Positions 25,577 to 35,068 of a stretch of DNA of 64,000 nucleotides are shown in pieces. How positions within the stretch are numbered: the first letter of the stretch is position 1; the number at the start of each line of letters is the position of its first letter. A model generated the notes under the pieces. The model saw only the letters and a program-made list of their open reading frames with translations. It was not told the origin of the DNA and made no database searches. The stretch is taken from contig NZ_CP004388.1 of the NCBI RefSeq assembly GCF_000300235.2, forward strand, positions 849,501 to 913,500, given 5' to 3'. This stretch comes from Thalassospira xiamenensis M-5 = DSM 17429 (GTDB lineage Bacteria; Pseudomonadota; Alphaproteobacteria; Rhodospirillales; Thalassospiraceae). The position numbers and the translations under genes were made by a program.

Positions 25577-25903
25577 ATGGTTGCCAGTTTTAACGATGCC
25601 ATTTCTGCCTACCGGAACGCTGCAAGCGGCAAAACCGCAAGTGTCGCCGAACGTGTTGGCGGTAACGGTCAGACGGTCAATCCGGGGGAAAGTTTTGCCG
25701 ACATGGTCAAGGGGGCGGCAATTGATGCCCGCGCAACCATGATGAACAGCGAACAGATGACCCAGAAAGCAATCGTTGGCGATGCAGAACTGCATGAAGT
25801 GGTCACCGCTGTGTCGGCGGCCGAAGTCACGCTGCGTACCGTGGTTAGTGTCCGTGACAAGGCAGTCGAAGCTTATCAAAGCGTATTGAGCATGCCGATC
25901 TGA
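25577..25903 (+). CDS. fliE: Hook-basal body protein FliE
   Basis: FliE links the MS-ring to the rod. The 108-residue protein has the conserved FADMVKGAAIDA near the middle and the C-terminal helix QKAIVGDAELHEVVTAVSAA, then LRTVVSVRDKAVEAYQSVL. It ends the flgB operon and is followed by a hairpin terminator. Confidence 0.93.
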   Translation: MVASFNDAISAYRNAASGKTASVAERVGGNGQTVNPGESFADMVKGAAIDARATMMNSEQMTQKAIVGDAELHEVVTAVSAAEVTLRTVVSVRDKAVEAYQSVLSMPI

Positions 25904-25936
25904 CGGTGATTGAATTGTCGGATGGATGCCTGGGAC

Positions 25937-25964
25937 AAGCCGCACGATTTTCGTGCGGTTTTTT
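25937..25964 (+). terminator. Terminator after fliE
   Basis: CCGCACGA and TCGTGCGG pair around a TTT loop and are followed by six T residues. It lies 37 nt past the fliE stop and separates it from fliQ. Confidence 0.88.
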
Positions 25965-26068
25965 GTTTTCGGGGCGATCAAATTGAAATTGCAGGAAATC
26001 ATGGCCCATCACCGGCCTTATCCTGTATGAATGGTGTAACGTGACGGAAGACGAGGCAGGAAGACCCT

Positions 26069-26338
26069 ATGGATCAAGCGGAAATCATGGACGTGGCCTA
26101 TGATGCCGTATGGACGTTGATCAAGGTGACGACTCCGTTGATGCTCATCGCGTTGGGGGTCGGTCTGATCATTGCTCTTTTTCAGGCTTTAACCCAGATT
26201 CAAGAGATGACACTGACTTTCGTTCCTAAGATTCTGGTTATTTTTATCGCTTTACTGGTGCTTCTGCCTTTCATGATGACCGAGCTGACGGAGTTTATGG
26301 GGCGAATGGTCGACCATTTTATTGGTTTGCCTAATTAG
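26069..26338 (+). CDS. fliQ: Flagellar export gate protein FliQ
   Basis: The 89-residue protein has two membrane helices. Family signatures are DAVWTLIKVTTPLMLIALGV and ALTQIQEMTLTFVPKILVIF. FliQ stacks with FliP and FliR in the export gate. It starts a fliQ-fliR-flhB run. Codon use is visibly more AT-rich than in the upstream flgB operon. Confidence 0.95.
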   Translation: MDQAEIMDVAYDAVWTLIKVTTPLMLIALGVGLIIALFQALTQIQEMTLTFVPKILVIFIALLVLLPFMMTELTEFMGRMVDHFIGLPN

Positions 26339-26403
26339 GAAGGCACTGTTTTCCTTGCAGAAGTTGTTTCGTCGTATGGCGATGTGGTGACGAAAGCTGT
26401 CGC

Positions 26404-27168
26404 ATGAATCTCGACGATTTTTTGAGCTTGAATGTCTATGTGGTCCTGATGAGTTTCGCCAGGATTGGCTCGGCTTTCGCCCTTATGCCTGGAATCGGCT
26501 CCAGAATGGTTCCCGCGCGTGCCCGGCTTTTATTCGCTTTTTGGGTGTCAGTCCTGATCTCGCCTTTGTCTTCACCGCTGATTCCAGCGCAGCCTGCGGA
26601 TGCGTTGACGACATTCGTCTATCTAGTTCACGAAATCACGATCGGGCTGTTTTTTGCCCTGTTTGCACAGGTTATGATGGCAAGCTTGCAGATAGCGGGC
26701 TCAATTATTGCCTATACATCATCTCTTGCGAGTGCTTTTACCAACGATCCGATTTCGGGGGCTCAAAGTGCGGTTACCGGCAATTTTGTTACTCAAATTG
26801 GCTTGGTTCTGCTGTTCGCAACCGGAATGGATCATTTGATGATCCAGGCAATCTTTGAGAGTTACTCTCTTTTCCCACCCGGCGGAGTGTTGCCTGCTGG
26901 TGATATGAGTGAATTTTTTGCGCGTGCAATTAACGAAAGTTTTTTGATCGCGATTAAGCTCTCTTCGCCGTTTCTTTTGGTTTCTATCGTGTTTCAGATC
27001 GCACTCGGACTGCTCAATAAATTAATGCCGCAATTGCCCGTGTTTTTCGTCGCCATGCCAGCACAAATTTTATTAGGGTTTTTGTTGCTTGCTCTGGCTT
27101 TGCCTACCATGATGATGGTGTTTCTTAATTATTATGAAAACGGATTGGAAAGTTTTGTAAATCCGTAA
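26404..27168 (+). CDS. fliR: Flagellar export gate protein FliR
   Basis: The 254-residue polytopic protein fits FliR: FARIGSAFALMPGIGSRMVP at the start, HEITIGLFFALFAQVMMASL in the middle, and a C-terminal LGLLNKLMPQLPVFFVAMPA. It has about six membrane helices. It lies 65 nt after fliQ and 48 nt before flhB. Its codons are AT-rich for this genome. Confidence 0.95.
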   Translation: MNLDDFLSLNVYVVLMSFARIGSAFALMPGIGSRMVPARARLLFAFWVSVLISPLSSPLIPAQPADALTTFVYLVHEITIGLFFALFAQVMMASLQIAGSIIAYTSSLASAFTNDPISGAQSAVTGNFVTQIGLVLLFATGMDHLMIQAIFESYSLFPPGGVLPAGDMSEFFARAINESFLIAIKLSSPFLLVSIVFQIALGLLNKLMPQLPVFFVAMPAQILLGFLLLALALPTMMMVFLNYYENGLESFVNP

Positions 27169-27216
27169 TTCTTTGCCTCTGTTCAACAACAGGGTGGCTA
27201 AAGTCAAGGACCTGAG

Positions 27217-28290
27217 ATGGCCGAAGACGACGACGACAGTCAAAAAACAGAAGACCCCACAAGTAAAAAGCTTGAAGACGCCCGAAAGAAAGGCCAAGTC
27301 CCCGTATCGAAGGAAGTGGGGAGCTTCATGCTTTTATTTGGTGGCGGTCTCGTTATGTTGATGGTCGCTCCTGGTATGGCAGAAACAATTCGCGATATGG
27401 CGGTTGCCTATATTGCTCACCCTCATCTGATGGATGTTAGCAATGCTGGAATACCCGCTTTATTCAGGCAAATTTTGACTGGCATGTTTTACATACTGGC
27501 GCTGCCGTTTCTGTTACTGGTTTGTTTCGCTGCTGCAGGTCATCTCTTGCAAAATGGTCTGGTCATTGCCGTAGACCGCATTGCACCAAAGCCTGAAAAA
27601 CTCAATCCGTTAAAAGGCCTGAAAAACCTCTTCTCGATGAAGAGCATGGTCGAGTTCGCAAAAAATATACTCAAAATCGCCTTGGTCGGGGCGGTATTGG
27701 GATTGGTTATCTTTCCCGAGCTAATGGATATCGAACTCTACCCGCAGATCCCGATCGAATTACTTTTGGAACGGCTTTACGACATGATTGTCATTCTGAT
27801 GATCGCGGCCATTTCATTGACAGCGGTGATTGCCGGGCTGGATTTTGCCTATCAGCGGTATGAATTCAATAAACAGATGAAGATGTCCAAGCAGGAGATC
27901 AAGGACGAATATAAACAGACTGAGGGCAGCCCGGAAATCAAGGCCAAGGTCCGCCAGATCAGGATGCAGCGCGCCCAGCAACGCATGATGCAGAACGTTC
28001 CGACCGCCGACGTCGTGATCACCAACCCGACCCACTATGCCGTGGCGCTTAAATACGACATCAATGCGATGGAAGCTCCGATGTGTGTGGCCAAAGGTCA
28101 GGACAATATCGCGCTTAAAATCCGTGAAGTAGCCGAAGAAAACAACGTGACCATTATGGAAAACCCGCCAGTTGCGCGTGCCCTGTTTGCAACAGTGGAA
28201 GTCGATCAGGAAATCCCGCCGGAACATTACAAGGCGGTGGCCGAAATCATCTCGTTCGTTTTCCGCCAGCGTGGCAAGAAGCTGGGCTGA
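27217..28290 (+). CDS. flhB: Flagellar export switch protein FlhB
   Basis: The 357-residue protein has the charged N-terminus (DDSQKTEDPTSKKLEDARKK), four membrane helices, and the C-terminal domain with N270-P-T-H autocleavage motif in VVITNPTHYAVALKY. FlhB switches export from rod/hook to filament substrates. It shows a change in codon use near 27840: the first half is AT-rich like fliQ and fliR, while the C-terminal half matches the GC-rich genome average. Confidence 0.96.
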   Translation: MAEDDDDSQKTEDPTSKKLEDARKKGQVPVSKEVGSFMLLFGGGLVMLMVAPGMAETIRDMAVAYIAHPHLMDVSNAGIPALFRQILTGMFYILALPFLLLVCFAAAGHLLQNGLVIAVDRIAPKPEKLNPLKGLKNLFSMKSMVEFAKNILKIALVGAVLGLVIFPELMDIELYPQIPIELLLERLYDMIVILMIAAISLTAVIAGLDFAYQRYEFNKQMKMSKQEIKDEYKQTEGSPEIKAKVRQIRMQRAQQRMMQNVPTADVVITNPTHYAVALKYDINAMEAPMCVAKGQDNIALKIREVAEENNVTIMENPPVARALFATVEVDQEIPPEHYKAVAEIISFVFRQRGKKLG

Positions 28291-28420
28291 CTGCGCGACC
28301 TCCTGCCAATCGCAAATTCGGCCTTTCGACATTATTGCGCCAAAATTCAGCCGTTAATCCCGGTGACAAGCAGCCTGCCTCGTTATCTGTTTGTTTCTGT
28401 TTCCGGGAAGTCCTCAAAAC

Positions 28421-29302
28421 ATGCCTGCCTTTAAAAGTGCCGTTCTGGCAACTGCTGCCATTCTATTTTTTATGGTTCCGTTTGGGATATCAATGGCTGC
28501 ATCGGCCAATGATCGACTGTTGGATGCCATTCACACGGTTGAAACCCGGCTTGATGCGCGGGTTGGTGTCAGTATTCTGAATGTTGAAAACGGACGGGAA
28601 TGGCAATATCGCGCCGATGAACGTTTTCCGTTAACCAGTACCTTCAAGCTGCTTGCCTGTGCGGCGGTGCTGCATAAGGTAGACCGTGAAAGCGAAATGC
28701 TGGATCGCCGGATTACTTACCGCTCAGATGATCTGGTCACTTATTCCCCGATTACCGAAAAGCATGTTGATAGCGGGATGACGATTGGGGAGCTGTGCGA
28801 AGCCGCATTGCATCTGAGCGATAATACAGCGGCGAACCTTGTTCTGGATGTGCTGGGCGGGCCAGATGTGCTGACGGCTTATTTGCGTGAGATCGGTGAC
28901 GATGTGACGCGCCTTGATCGAATCGAACCTGATTTGAATGCTGCAACACCCGGCGATGCGCGCGATACGACTACACCGAACGCCATGCGTGCCACGCTTA
29001 CCTATTTGTTGTTTGGTGATGCACTGTCTCTGGAATCCAGACAACTTTTGGAAGATTGGTTGACGGGAAATCAGGTTGGTGGTCCGTTGCTAAGGGCCGG
29101 TTTACCTGATGATTGGAAAATTGCGGACCGCACTGGTGCGGGGGGCTTTGGATCGCGTGCGATTGTTGCTGTGATCTGGCCGCCGGAACGAAAACCAGTG
29201 ATTGCTGCGATCTATATCACGCAGACTTCGGCCTCAATGGGGGAGCGGAACGCTGCGATTGCCGATCTGGGGCAGGAAATTGCCGCTGCGATCATGCGCT
29301 AG
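28421..29302 (+). CDS. Class A beta-lactamase, RTG type
   Basis: The 293-residue exported enzyme should hydrolyse beta-lactams by a serine mechanism. It has a signal peptide ending near SMAAS, the active-site S73-T-F-K76, S133-D-N, and the omega-loop E169-P-D-L-N. Its third box is R237-T-G instead of K-T-G, the variant known from carbenicillinases such as CARB/PSE. ATG 28421 is chosen for the signal peptide. It sits between flhB and cckA with no regulator such as ampR beside it. Confidence 0.93.
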   Translation: MPAFKSAVLATAAILFFMVPFGISMAASANDRLLDAIHTVETRLDARVGVSILNVENGREWQYRADERFPLTSTFKLLACAAVLHKVDRESEMLDRRITYRSDDLVTYSPITEKHVDSGMTIGELCEAALHLSDNTAANLVLDVLGGPDVLTAYLREIGDDVTRLDRIEPDLNAATPGDARDTTTPNAMRATLTYLLFGDALSLESRQLLEDWLTGNQVGGPLLRAGLPDDWKIADRTGAGGFGSRAIVAVIWPPERKPVIAAIYITQTSASMGERNAAIADLGQEIAAAIMR

Positions 29303-29427
29303 GGCGCGATCCCACGCAGGTGCATGATGCGTTCCAGCTAATGTAAAACTTGCCGGTAGCCAGTCAGGCCAATAGCAGCTAAAAGTATAGAGCAATATTG
29401 TAAGTTATTGGCGTTAAAGGCGGTCGC

Positions 29428-32061
29428 GTGCTGTTTCGGGGAATTATCCTTGCTGTAAGTGTCGCATTTGTCGCTTTTGTTTATGTCCTGTTACAGGTCA
29501 TGGCAAAGGCTGGTCTTGATGCGCGTATCATGTGGATCATCGGGTCCATGGTAACTGGGGTGGCGATCGTCGCGGTGGCCGCTCTGTCCCTGTCTGCGCG
29601 CTGGCGATCATCAACTGATCGTGATCTCGCCCCGCTGTTAAGTGGCCTGTCGCATTCCGATATCGGCGTTGCCCTGATTGATGCCTATGGCCGCACGCTT
29701 TATGCCAACCCCGCGTTCCCCCGCAAGCTTGGTATTGAACCGGGCGAAGACATGCTTGCCGCCCTTGAGGCACGGTTAAGTTATCTGGACGTCGGCAGTT
29801 CCGAGCTGGCCGATTTGCGGACACGTGCAATGCGGGGGGAAGCGGGCGAGATTTATGTCGATTTTTCGCAAGCCAAAAAGCGTGAACAGCTTGCGCTTGC
29901 TGCACCTTCCGACACCGCGGCAGATGATGCCGAACGAAACAGTGATACCGCGATCGACGATGCTTCGGCAGAAAACATTGTTGAAGAAGCCTATGATGCG
30001 GGTACGGTCTGCCTTCGGATTTCGGCAACAGCAGCAAATGCGCGCGCCGGTCAGATGCTTTGGACCGTTGACGGTATCGATCCATCTGCGATGCCCGAAG
30101 CAGGACGTTCGCTTGTCGTTGTCGAACAGTCTGCTGCCTTTGGCGCGTTTGTGACGGGTTCCGACGATGAGATGACGGTCGGCGGGGTGGCTTCGCGGAT
30201 GGCAGATGGTGCCGGAAGCGAGCAGGCTGATCAGATGATTGAGCGCCTGCCTGTGGGGGTTTGCGGTCTTGATGAAGAAGGTCGTATTCTTTACCTGAAC
30301 CGGCGTCTGGCAAACTGGTTGGGCGGTGAACCGCAAGATTTTGCCAGTGGTACGCTGGAACTGGCGGACCTTATCGTCGGCGATGGCATGAATGGCGAAG
30401 TCAAGCTTAAGGTCAAAGGTGGCGAGCCGATCAAATGCTTTGTCACTCATTCGATCAATGCGCCCGGCACCGGTCCGATTCGAAGCCAGGCCGTCGTATT
30501 CCCCGATCCGATGCCAGCCCATGAATGGGAACATGCCCTTGCCGAAACCGAGCGTCGGGTGCGCTGGTTCTTTGATGACAGTCCGCTTTCGATTGTTCTG
30601 GCTGATATGTCGGGCACGGTTACCGACGCCAACCGTGCCTTTATCGAAACGGCGGGTCAACGTCATGAACGGGTGATTGGTCGTTCCATTCTTGAACTGA
30701 TCCTGCCGGAAGACCGCGACGAGGTCGCGCGCTATCTGTCCAAGGCCGTCATGGGCATGGGCAAAGGCGGCCAGATCGAGGCTCGCTTGCAAGGCTCGCG
30801 CGGCGTTGCCGCGCAGATTTACCTGCAACGTGTGGCCGGACGGTCGGGTGAAGCCGGTGCGCTTCTGCTGAACTTCCTTGATACGACCGAACAAAAGAAC
30901 CTTGAGGAACAATTTGCCCAGTCGCAGAAAATGCAGGCGGTCGGGCAGCTTGCGGGTGGGGTTGCGCATGATTTCAATAACCTGCTGACCGCGATGATCG
31001 GCTTCTGCGATCTGCTGTTGTCGCGCCACGGGCCGGGTGACCCAAGCTTCGCCGACATCATGCAGATCAAACAGAACGCCAATCGTGCCGCCAATCTTGT
31101 CCGGCAGCTTCTGGCGTTTTCGCGCCGTCAGACATTGCAGCCCAAAATCATCAATATCACCGATGCGCTGGCGGAAATGTCGAACCTGCTGCGCCGCTTG
31201 ATTGGTGAGAAGATCGATCTGAAGGTCAGCCATGGTCGCGATATCGGTTTGGTGAAGGTTGATCCGGGGCAGCTTGATCAGGTGATCATCAATCTGGTTG
31301 TCAATGCGCGCGATGCCATGGCAGCCAATGGCGGGACCCTGACGGTTCAGACCGGCACCGAGATTGTTGACGAAGCCCGCAACACAGGCACCGAACTGAT
31401 CCCGCCGGGGGATTATATTCGGATCGAGGTTTCCGATACCGGTATCGGCATTCCCAAGGATAACCTGACGCGTATTTTCGAACCCTTCTTTTCGACCAAG
31501 CAGCGGGGCGAGGGCACAGGCCTTGGTCTGTCGACCGTTTACGGGATCGTCAAACAGACCGGTGGTTTCGTGGCCGTCCAGTCCGAGCCCGGTGTCGGCA
31601 CGACCTTTACGATCTATCTTCCGCATTACGAGGCGACCGAAGAAGAACTGGCCGAAACCCGTGCGGTGGCCGAAGAAGCCCCCTCACGCGATCTGACCGG
31701 TACCGGCGCGATCCTTCTGGTCGAAGACGAGGACGCGGTGCGGACATTCGGTGCGCGTGCGCTTCGCGGCAAAGGCTATGACGTGCTTGAAGCCAATAAT
31801 GGCGATAACGCGCTTGAAGTTCTGGCGAAAACCGATAAGACCATCGATCTGGTTATTTCCGATGTGGTGATGCCAGGTATTGATGGCCCGACCCTGATCC
31901 GTATGTTGCGCGAAAAACGCCCGGATTTACGCGTGATCTTTATTTCGGGCTATGCCGAAGATACCTATCGCGACGAACTTGACGAAGAAAACGGCGTGCA
32001 TTTCCTGCCCAAGCCCTTCTCGCTGAAGGAGCTTGCGACCAAGGTCAAGGAAGTGCTTTAA
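29428..32061 (+). CDS. cckA: Hybrid histidine kinase CckA
   Basis: CckA phosphorylates, through ChpT, the regulator CtrA that governs cell cycle and motility in Alphaproteobacteria. The 877-residue product has two N-terminal membrane helices (about 5-25 and 35-55). PAS-like domains lie near 80-160, 270-360 and 375-490. A HisKA domain has H514 in GGVAHDFNNLL, followed by a HATPase (NLVVNARDAMA, GTGLGLSTVYGIVK) and a receiver with D812 in VISDVVMPG. The GTG at 29428 follows AAAGGCGG. FSRRQTLQP and LRRLIGE are CckA hallmarks. Confidence 0.95.
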   Translation: MLFRGIILAVSVAFVAFVYVLLQVMAKAGLDARIMWIIGSMVTGVAIVAVAALSLSARWRSSTDRDLAPLLSGLSHSDIGVALIDAYGRTLYANPAFPRKLGIEPGEDMLAALEARLSYLDVGSSELADLRTRAMRGEAGEIYVDFSQAKKREQLALAAPSDTAADDAERNSDTAIDDASAENIVEEAYDAGTVCLRISATAANARAGQMLWTVDGIDPSAMPEAGRSLVVVEQSAAFGAFVTGSDDEMTVGGVASRMADGAGSEQADQMIERLPVGVCGLDEEGRILYLNRRLANWLGGEPQDFASGTLELADLIVGDGMNGEVKLKVKGGEPIKCFVTHSINAPGTGPIRSQAVVFPDPMPAHEWEHALAETERRVRWFFDDSPLSIVLADMSGTVTDANRAFIETAGQRHERVIGRSILELILPEDRDEVARYLSKAVMGMGKGGQIEARLQGSRGVAAQIYLQRVAGRSGEAGALLLNFLDTTEQKNLEEQFAQSQKMQAVGQLAGGVAHDFNNLLTAMIGFCDLLLSRHGPGDPSFADIMQIKQNANRAANLVRQLLAFSRRQTLQPKIINITDALAEMSNLLRRLIGEKIDLKVSHGRDIGLVKVDPGQLDQVIINLVVNARDAMAANGGTLTVQTGTEIVDEARNTGTELIPPGDYIRIEVSDTGIGIPKDNLTRIFEPFFSTKQRGEGTGLGLSTVYGIVKQTGGFVAVQSEPGVGTTFTIYLPHYEATEEELAETRAVAEEAPSRDLTGTGAILLVEDEDAVRTFGARALRGKGYDVLEANNGDNALEVLAKTDKTIDLVISDVVMPGIDGPTLIRMLREKRPDLRVIFISGYAEDTYRDELDEENGVHFLPKPFSLKELATKVKEVL

Positions 32062-32240
32062 GAAGCCAGACTCGTTCTCATAAGCTGGCTGCGGATTCTG
32101 CCCCCAATGTTGATTGTCAAAATTGTTTGCTGTTCGGATCATGTGTCCCGTCACGGACCGGGGACGATGAATTAATGTGTCCTCGCAATATCGGCCTTTG
32201 CACGTTTTGCCATGAATTCGGCAAGCATGCGACTTTCCGT

Positions 32241-32918
32241 ATGTCTGGCCTGACAGTTTTGGTTCTGGTTTCGATCCTGAGCCTTTCAACATTAACCCGC
32301 GCCAGTGAAAAGTGCCTGTTTATTGCCATGCCCGAAGTCCGGATGACCGGGGACGGCATCGAGCCATATCGTTCTGCCATGCAACAGGGAGGGCTATGCG
32401 TCAAACCTGTGCGCATGCCCCTTGCAAGGGTTGCTCAGGCATTGTCCCATGGCGAAATCGACGGTGTTTTTGCCGAGCTTGAGGGATTTCAGCAAAATGT
32501 TGACCGGCCGATCCTAAGGGGAAATATACGTGTTGGTTTGGTGGACGGAATGCTGGTTGTACCGTCGGGAAAGATATCGGGAATTGACGATTTAAAGGAT
32601 GAAACCGTTGGTGTTTGGCTGGGGGCGAAGTGGTCTAACGCACTTTTGGCTGATTATCCCAATGTCGTGCATGTTCCGCGCGGTCCCGAAATGATGCAGA
32701 AGATGCTGCAATACGGGCGATTGGATGCAATTCTGCTTGATAACTATTCGTTGTCGGTCACCGGCGGTGTCCCCGACGGATTTCAGGCTGTTCCTGTCAT
32801 GAGCCTTTCAGTTTACAGCTGGCTTGCTGCGGACCATGCCGATTTGCTCCCAGCTTTTGATAGGGGCACGGAACTGTTTTTACAGACGATCATCGAGTGG
32901 CGCCAAAAGGGACAATAA
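32241..32918 (+). CDS. Periplasmic amino-acid-type binding protein
   Basis: The 225-residue protein has a signal peptide (MSGLTVLVLVSILSLSTLTR) and the layout of a small family-3 solute-binding protein: FIAMPEVRMTGDGIEPYRSA, a mid-region GEIDGVFAELEGF, and later GISGIDDLKDETVGVWLGAK-like hinge segments. No ABC permease or ATPase is nearby, so it may be a sensor or an orphan receptor. Ribosome-site evidence is weak. An ATG at 32175 would add 22 residues. Confidence 0.7.
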   Translation: MSGLTVLVLVSILSLSTLTRASEKCLFIAMPEVRMTGDGIEPYRSAMQQGGLCVKPVRMPLARVAQALSHGEIDGVFAELEGFQQNVDRPILRGNIRVGLVDGMLVVPSGKISGIDDLKDETVGVWLGAKWSNALLADYPNVVHVPRGPEMMQKMLQYGRLDAILLDNYSLSVTGGVPDGFQAVPVMSLSVYSWLAADHADLLPAFDRGTELFLQTIIEWRQKGQ

Positions 32919-32940
32919 CCTGCGGACGGTATCCGTTGGC

Positions 32941-33978
32941 CTATCCCGAAAGATAAAATATCGACATGCCATAAAGGCACAGGATTGAAACGCTTTCCCA
33001 GCCGATATTGGCAATTCCCCTGCGTTCGCGGTTAAGCATGCCCAACAGAAGGATGCCGGTCATCAGAATGACAAGGGCGATGGTGAACAGGTGCTGCTGG
33101 TTGAAGGCTGCGTAAATCGATCCGTCGCGATAAGCAAAGTCTGATGCCGCCAGAAACAGAACATCAAACGCATTGCCGCCGATAATATCCCCGACTGCCA
33201 GATTGACAGCCCCCATACGGACAGCCGCAATTGCCGAAACAAGTTCGGGAAGTGATGTAGCTATCGCAGTCAGGAAAGTACCCACGGCGGTTTCGCTGAT
33301 GCCGGTTTTCTCGACGATTGCCAGTCCGCTTTCACCAATAGTGTAACCCGCGATTGCTGTTATCGCGGCAAAGCTCAGAAACTCCGTCCAAAGGCGAAGT
33401 GTGCTTTCGGGATGGTAGTCTGCATCGTCTTCCTTGGCGTCCTCGTCGGTCAGGTCGGTCCTGCGAGGTCGCCACATCGGTTGATGGCGGATTTCGGCAA
33501 GCAATGACAGGCCAAAGCCATACAGAATGAACAACAGGATCGATACCGGGTGGATGTGAAGCACCATCCAGTCCGGTCCGCCATAGGCCAGAAGCGGCAG
33601 GGCAAGCATACTGACCAGAAGGGTCGCCTGCGCCAGTCCCGTGGCGCTGGCGGCGGCATGTTCCAGATTGCCCTTGCGATACAGAAAATCAGCGATTGCC
33701 AGAAAGGTCGTCTGGGCCGCAATGCCACCCAGCGCATTGCCGATGGCAAGATCGGTGTGTCCTTGCCACGCCGTCGTTACCGAAAGCACACTTCCGGGCA
33801 GGCTGGTCGACATGCCGACAAAAACAGCACCGGCTATGATTTGTCCCATGCCGGTCCGTTCGGCGAGTTTGAGGGCAACCGTTGCCAACCGAGTTCCGGC
33901 GAAGCCGATCACCACTGCACAGATTGAAAACAGTCCGATAATGGACCAAAGCGGAAGGGTTGCAATTGCAGGCAGCAT
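32941..33978 (-). CDS. Sodium/calcium exchanger (CaCA) family protein
   Basis: The 345-residue membrane protein has about ten helices in two halves with alpha-repeats. The second is AIATSLPELVSAIAAVRMGA and GDIIGGNAFD, the canonical form. The first is GMSTSLPGSVLSVTTAWQGH with GNALGG. There Gly replaces the Glu that usually coordinates calcium. An acidic cytosolic loop with several Asp and Glu (DEDAKEDDADYHPE) joins the halves. The ATG is at 33978. Confidence 0.85.
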   Translation of the reverse strand: MLPAIATLPLWSIIGLFSICAVVIGFAGTRLATVALKLAERTGMGQIIAGAVFVGMSTSLPGSVLSVTTAWQGHTDLAIGNALGGIAAQTTFLAIADFLYRKGNLEHAAASATGLAQATLLVSMLALPLLAYGGPDWMVLHIHPVSILLFILYGFGLSLLAEIRHQPMWRPRRTDLTDEDAKEDDADYHPESTLRLWTEFLSFAAITAIAGYTIGESGLAIVEKTGISETAVGTFLTAIATSLPELVSAIAAVRMGAVNLAVGDIIGGNAFDVLFLAASDFAYRDGSIYAAFNQQHLFTIALVILMTGILLLGMLNRERRGIANIGWESVSILCLYGMSIFYLSG

Positions 33979-34079
33979 CAAAACGTCTTTTGTTCGGATC
34001 TGGCCGCATTTGCATCGGGGCGGCTTTACCTGAACTTTAAGACGCGTCGGGTGCTGTCATGTTCCATGATTGTGTAAAG

Positions 34080-34853
34080 TTAAAACACTTCGTCTTCCGG
34101 GCGTGCCAGCGGTTTGTTTTCTGAGTGTTCTATCGCTTCTTCGCGGGCGCGATGCGTGATGTCAATCGGCTCGCCCTGACGGTTATCGGGGCGAACGCGT
34201 CCAAAGAAATCGGAAAGTTCCTTGGCAACGGTTTCCGGTGACGTGACCTGACGCAGTGTAAAGCTGTGCCCCAGCCGGTCGGTAACATGCAGATCGCCAT
34301 AATCAAAGATATTGCCGATTACACTTTTGTTGATCTGGGTGCTTTTGATCGACTCAAATCCTCGGTCATCCTGATCCTTGCGCAACACACCGCTTCGCGT
34401 GACGATGCGGTTGTTGGTGATAACGCGTTCAAAGAAAAACAGATCGCGAATAGCGGTCAGGGGTAAAAGGATGCTGTCGCGTGCCGCGCGCGTTGAGACG
34501 CCAAGGGCCCGTTTCAACAGCTTCCAGATAATCGAAATCAGCGCGATGATCACACCAAACAAGGCAATCGAAAAGACGAATTCATATTCTTCCCAGACCC
34601 GGTCAAGTGCGGCAAAGGCTTCGGGCCCAGTCAGAAGTGCGCGGGCCTGTGGCATCAGGAAATCGTATATCGCTCGCCAGTGATAGGACGCGTAAATCAG
34701 AACCGCAATCCAAATGATCTTGATGAGACCAGGCACAAGGATCGATACAGGCGAAATCGGCAGATCCATGATCACCACCTCGCCATCATGCAAATGGCGG
34801 CGGATGCCCTTGAACGGTTTGGTTTCCGCTGCGGTCTCGTTTTTCCGGATCAT
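34080..34853 (-). CDS. bPH2 (PH-domain) membrane protein
   Basis: The 257-residue protein has two membrane segments (about residues 37-57 and 90-112). The cytosolic C-terminal half carries the bacterial PH-like pattern FFERVITNNRIVTRSGVLRK and IKSTQINKSVIGNIFDYGDL, then LHVTDRLGHSF. This matches the YdbS/YdbT type of unknown function. A disordered acidic tail ends it. It stands alone, divergent from the EamA gene. Confidence 0.8.
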   Translation of the reverse strand: MIRKNETAAETKPFKGIRRHLHDGEVVIMDLPISPVSILVPGLIKIIWIAVLIYASYHWRAIYDFLMPQARALLTGPEAFAALDRVWEEYEFVFSIALFGVIIALISIIWKLLKRALGVSTRAARDSILLPLTAIRDLFFFERVITNNRIVTRSGVLRKDQDDRGFESIKSTQINKSVIGNIFDYGDLHVTDRLGHSFTLRQVTSPETVAKELSDFFGRVRPDNRQGEPIDITHRAREEAIEHSENKPLARPEDEVF

Positions 34854-35068
34854 GTATGTCGTCCTGTTTCAAGCAATCGGTTCAACATACGGCGCGATCA
34901 GAATTTCGCAAGCGGGTGAAGGGTTTGCTTTGGTACTATTCGTTGTTTTACTGGGATAATCTGTGATTTTTACAGTTGCCAAAAAGGGCAAAGTCGCGCT
35001 TATCTTCCCGAACCGGCTGCGCTACATCCCGGTCAACAACCAAAACAACGTCCAAGCAAGAGCCCCGC

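Noticed and set aside
29776-31626. A 616-residue open frame on the minus strand inside cckA
   Set aside because: It is antisense to strongly conserved kinase domains and has no recognisable domain. It reflects the GC-rich codon pattern of cckA.
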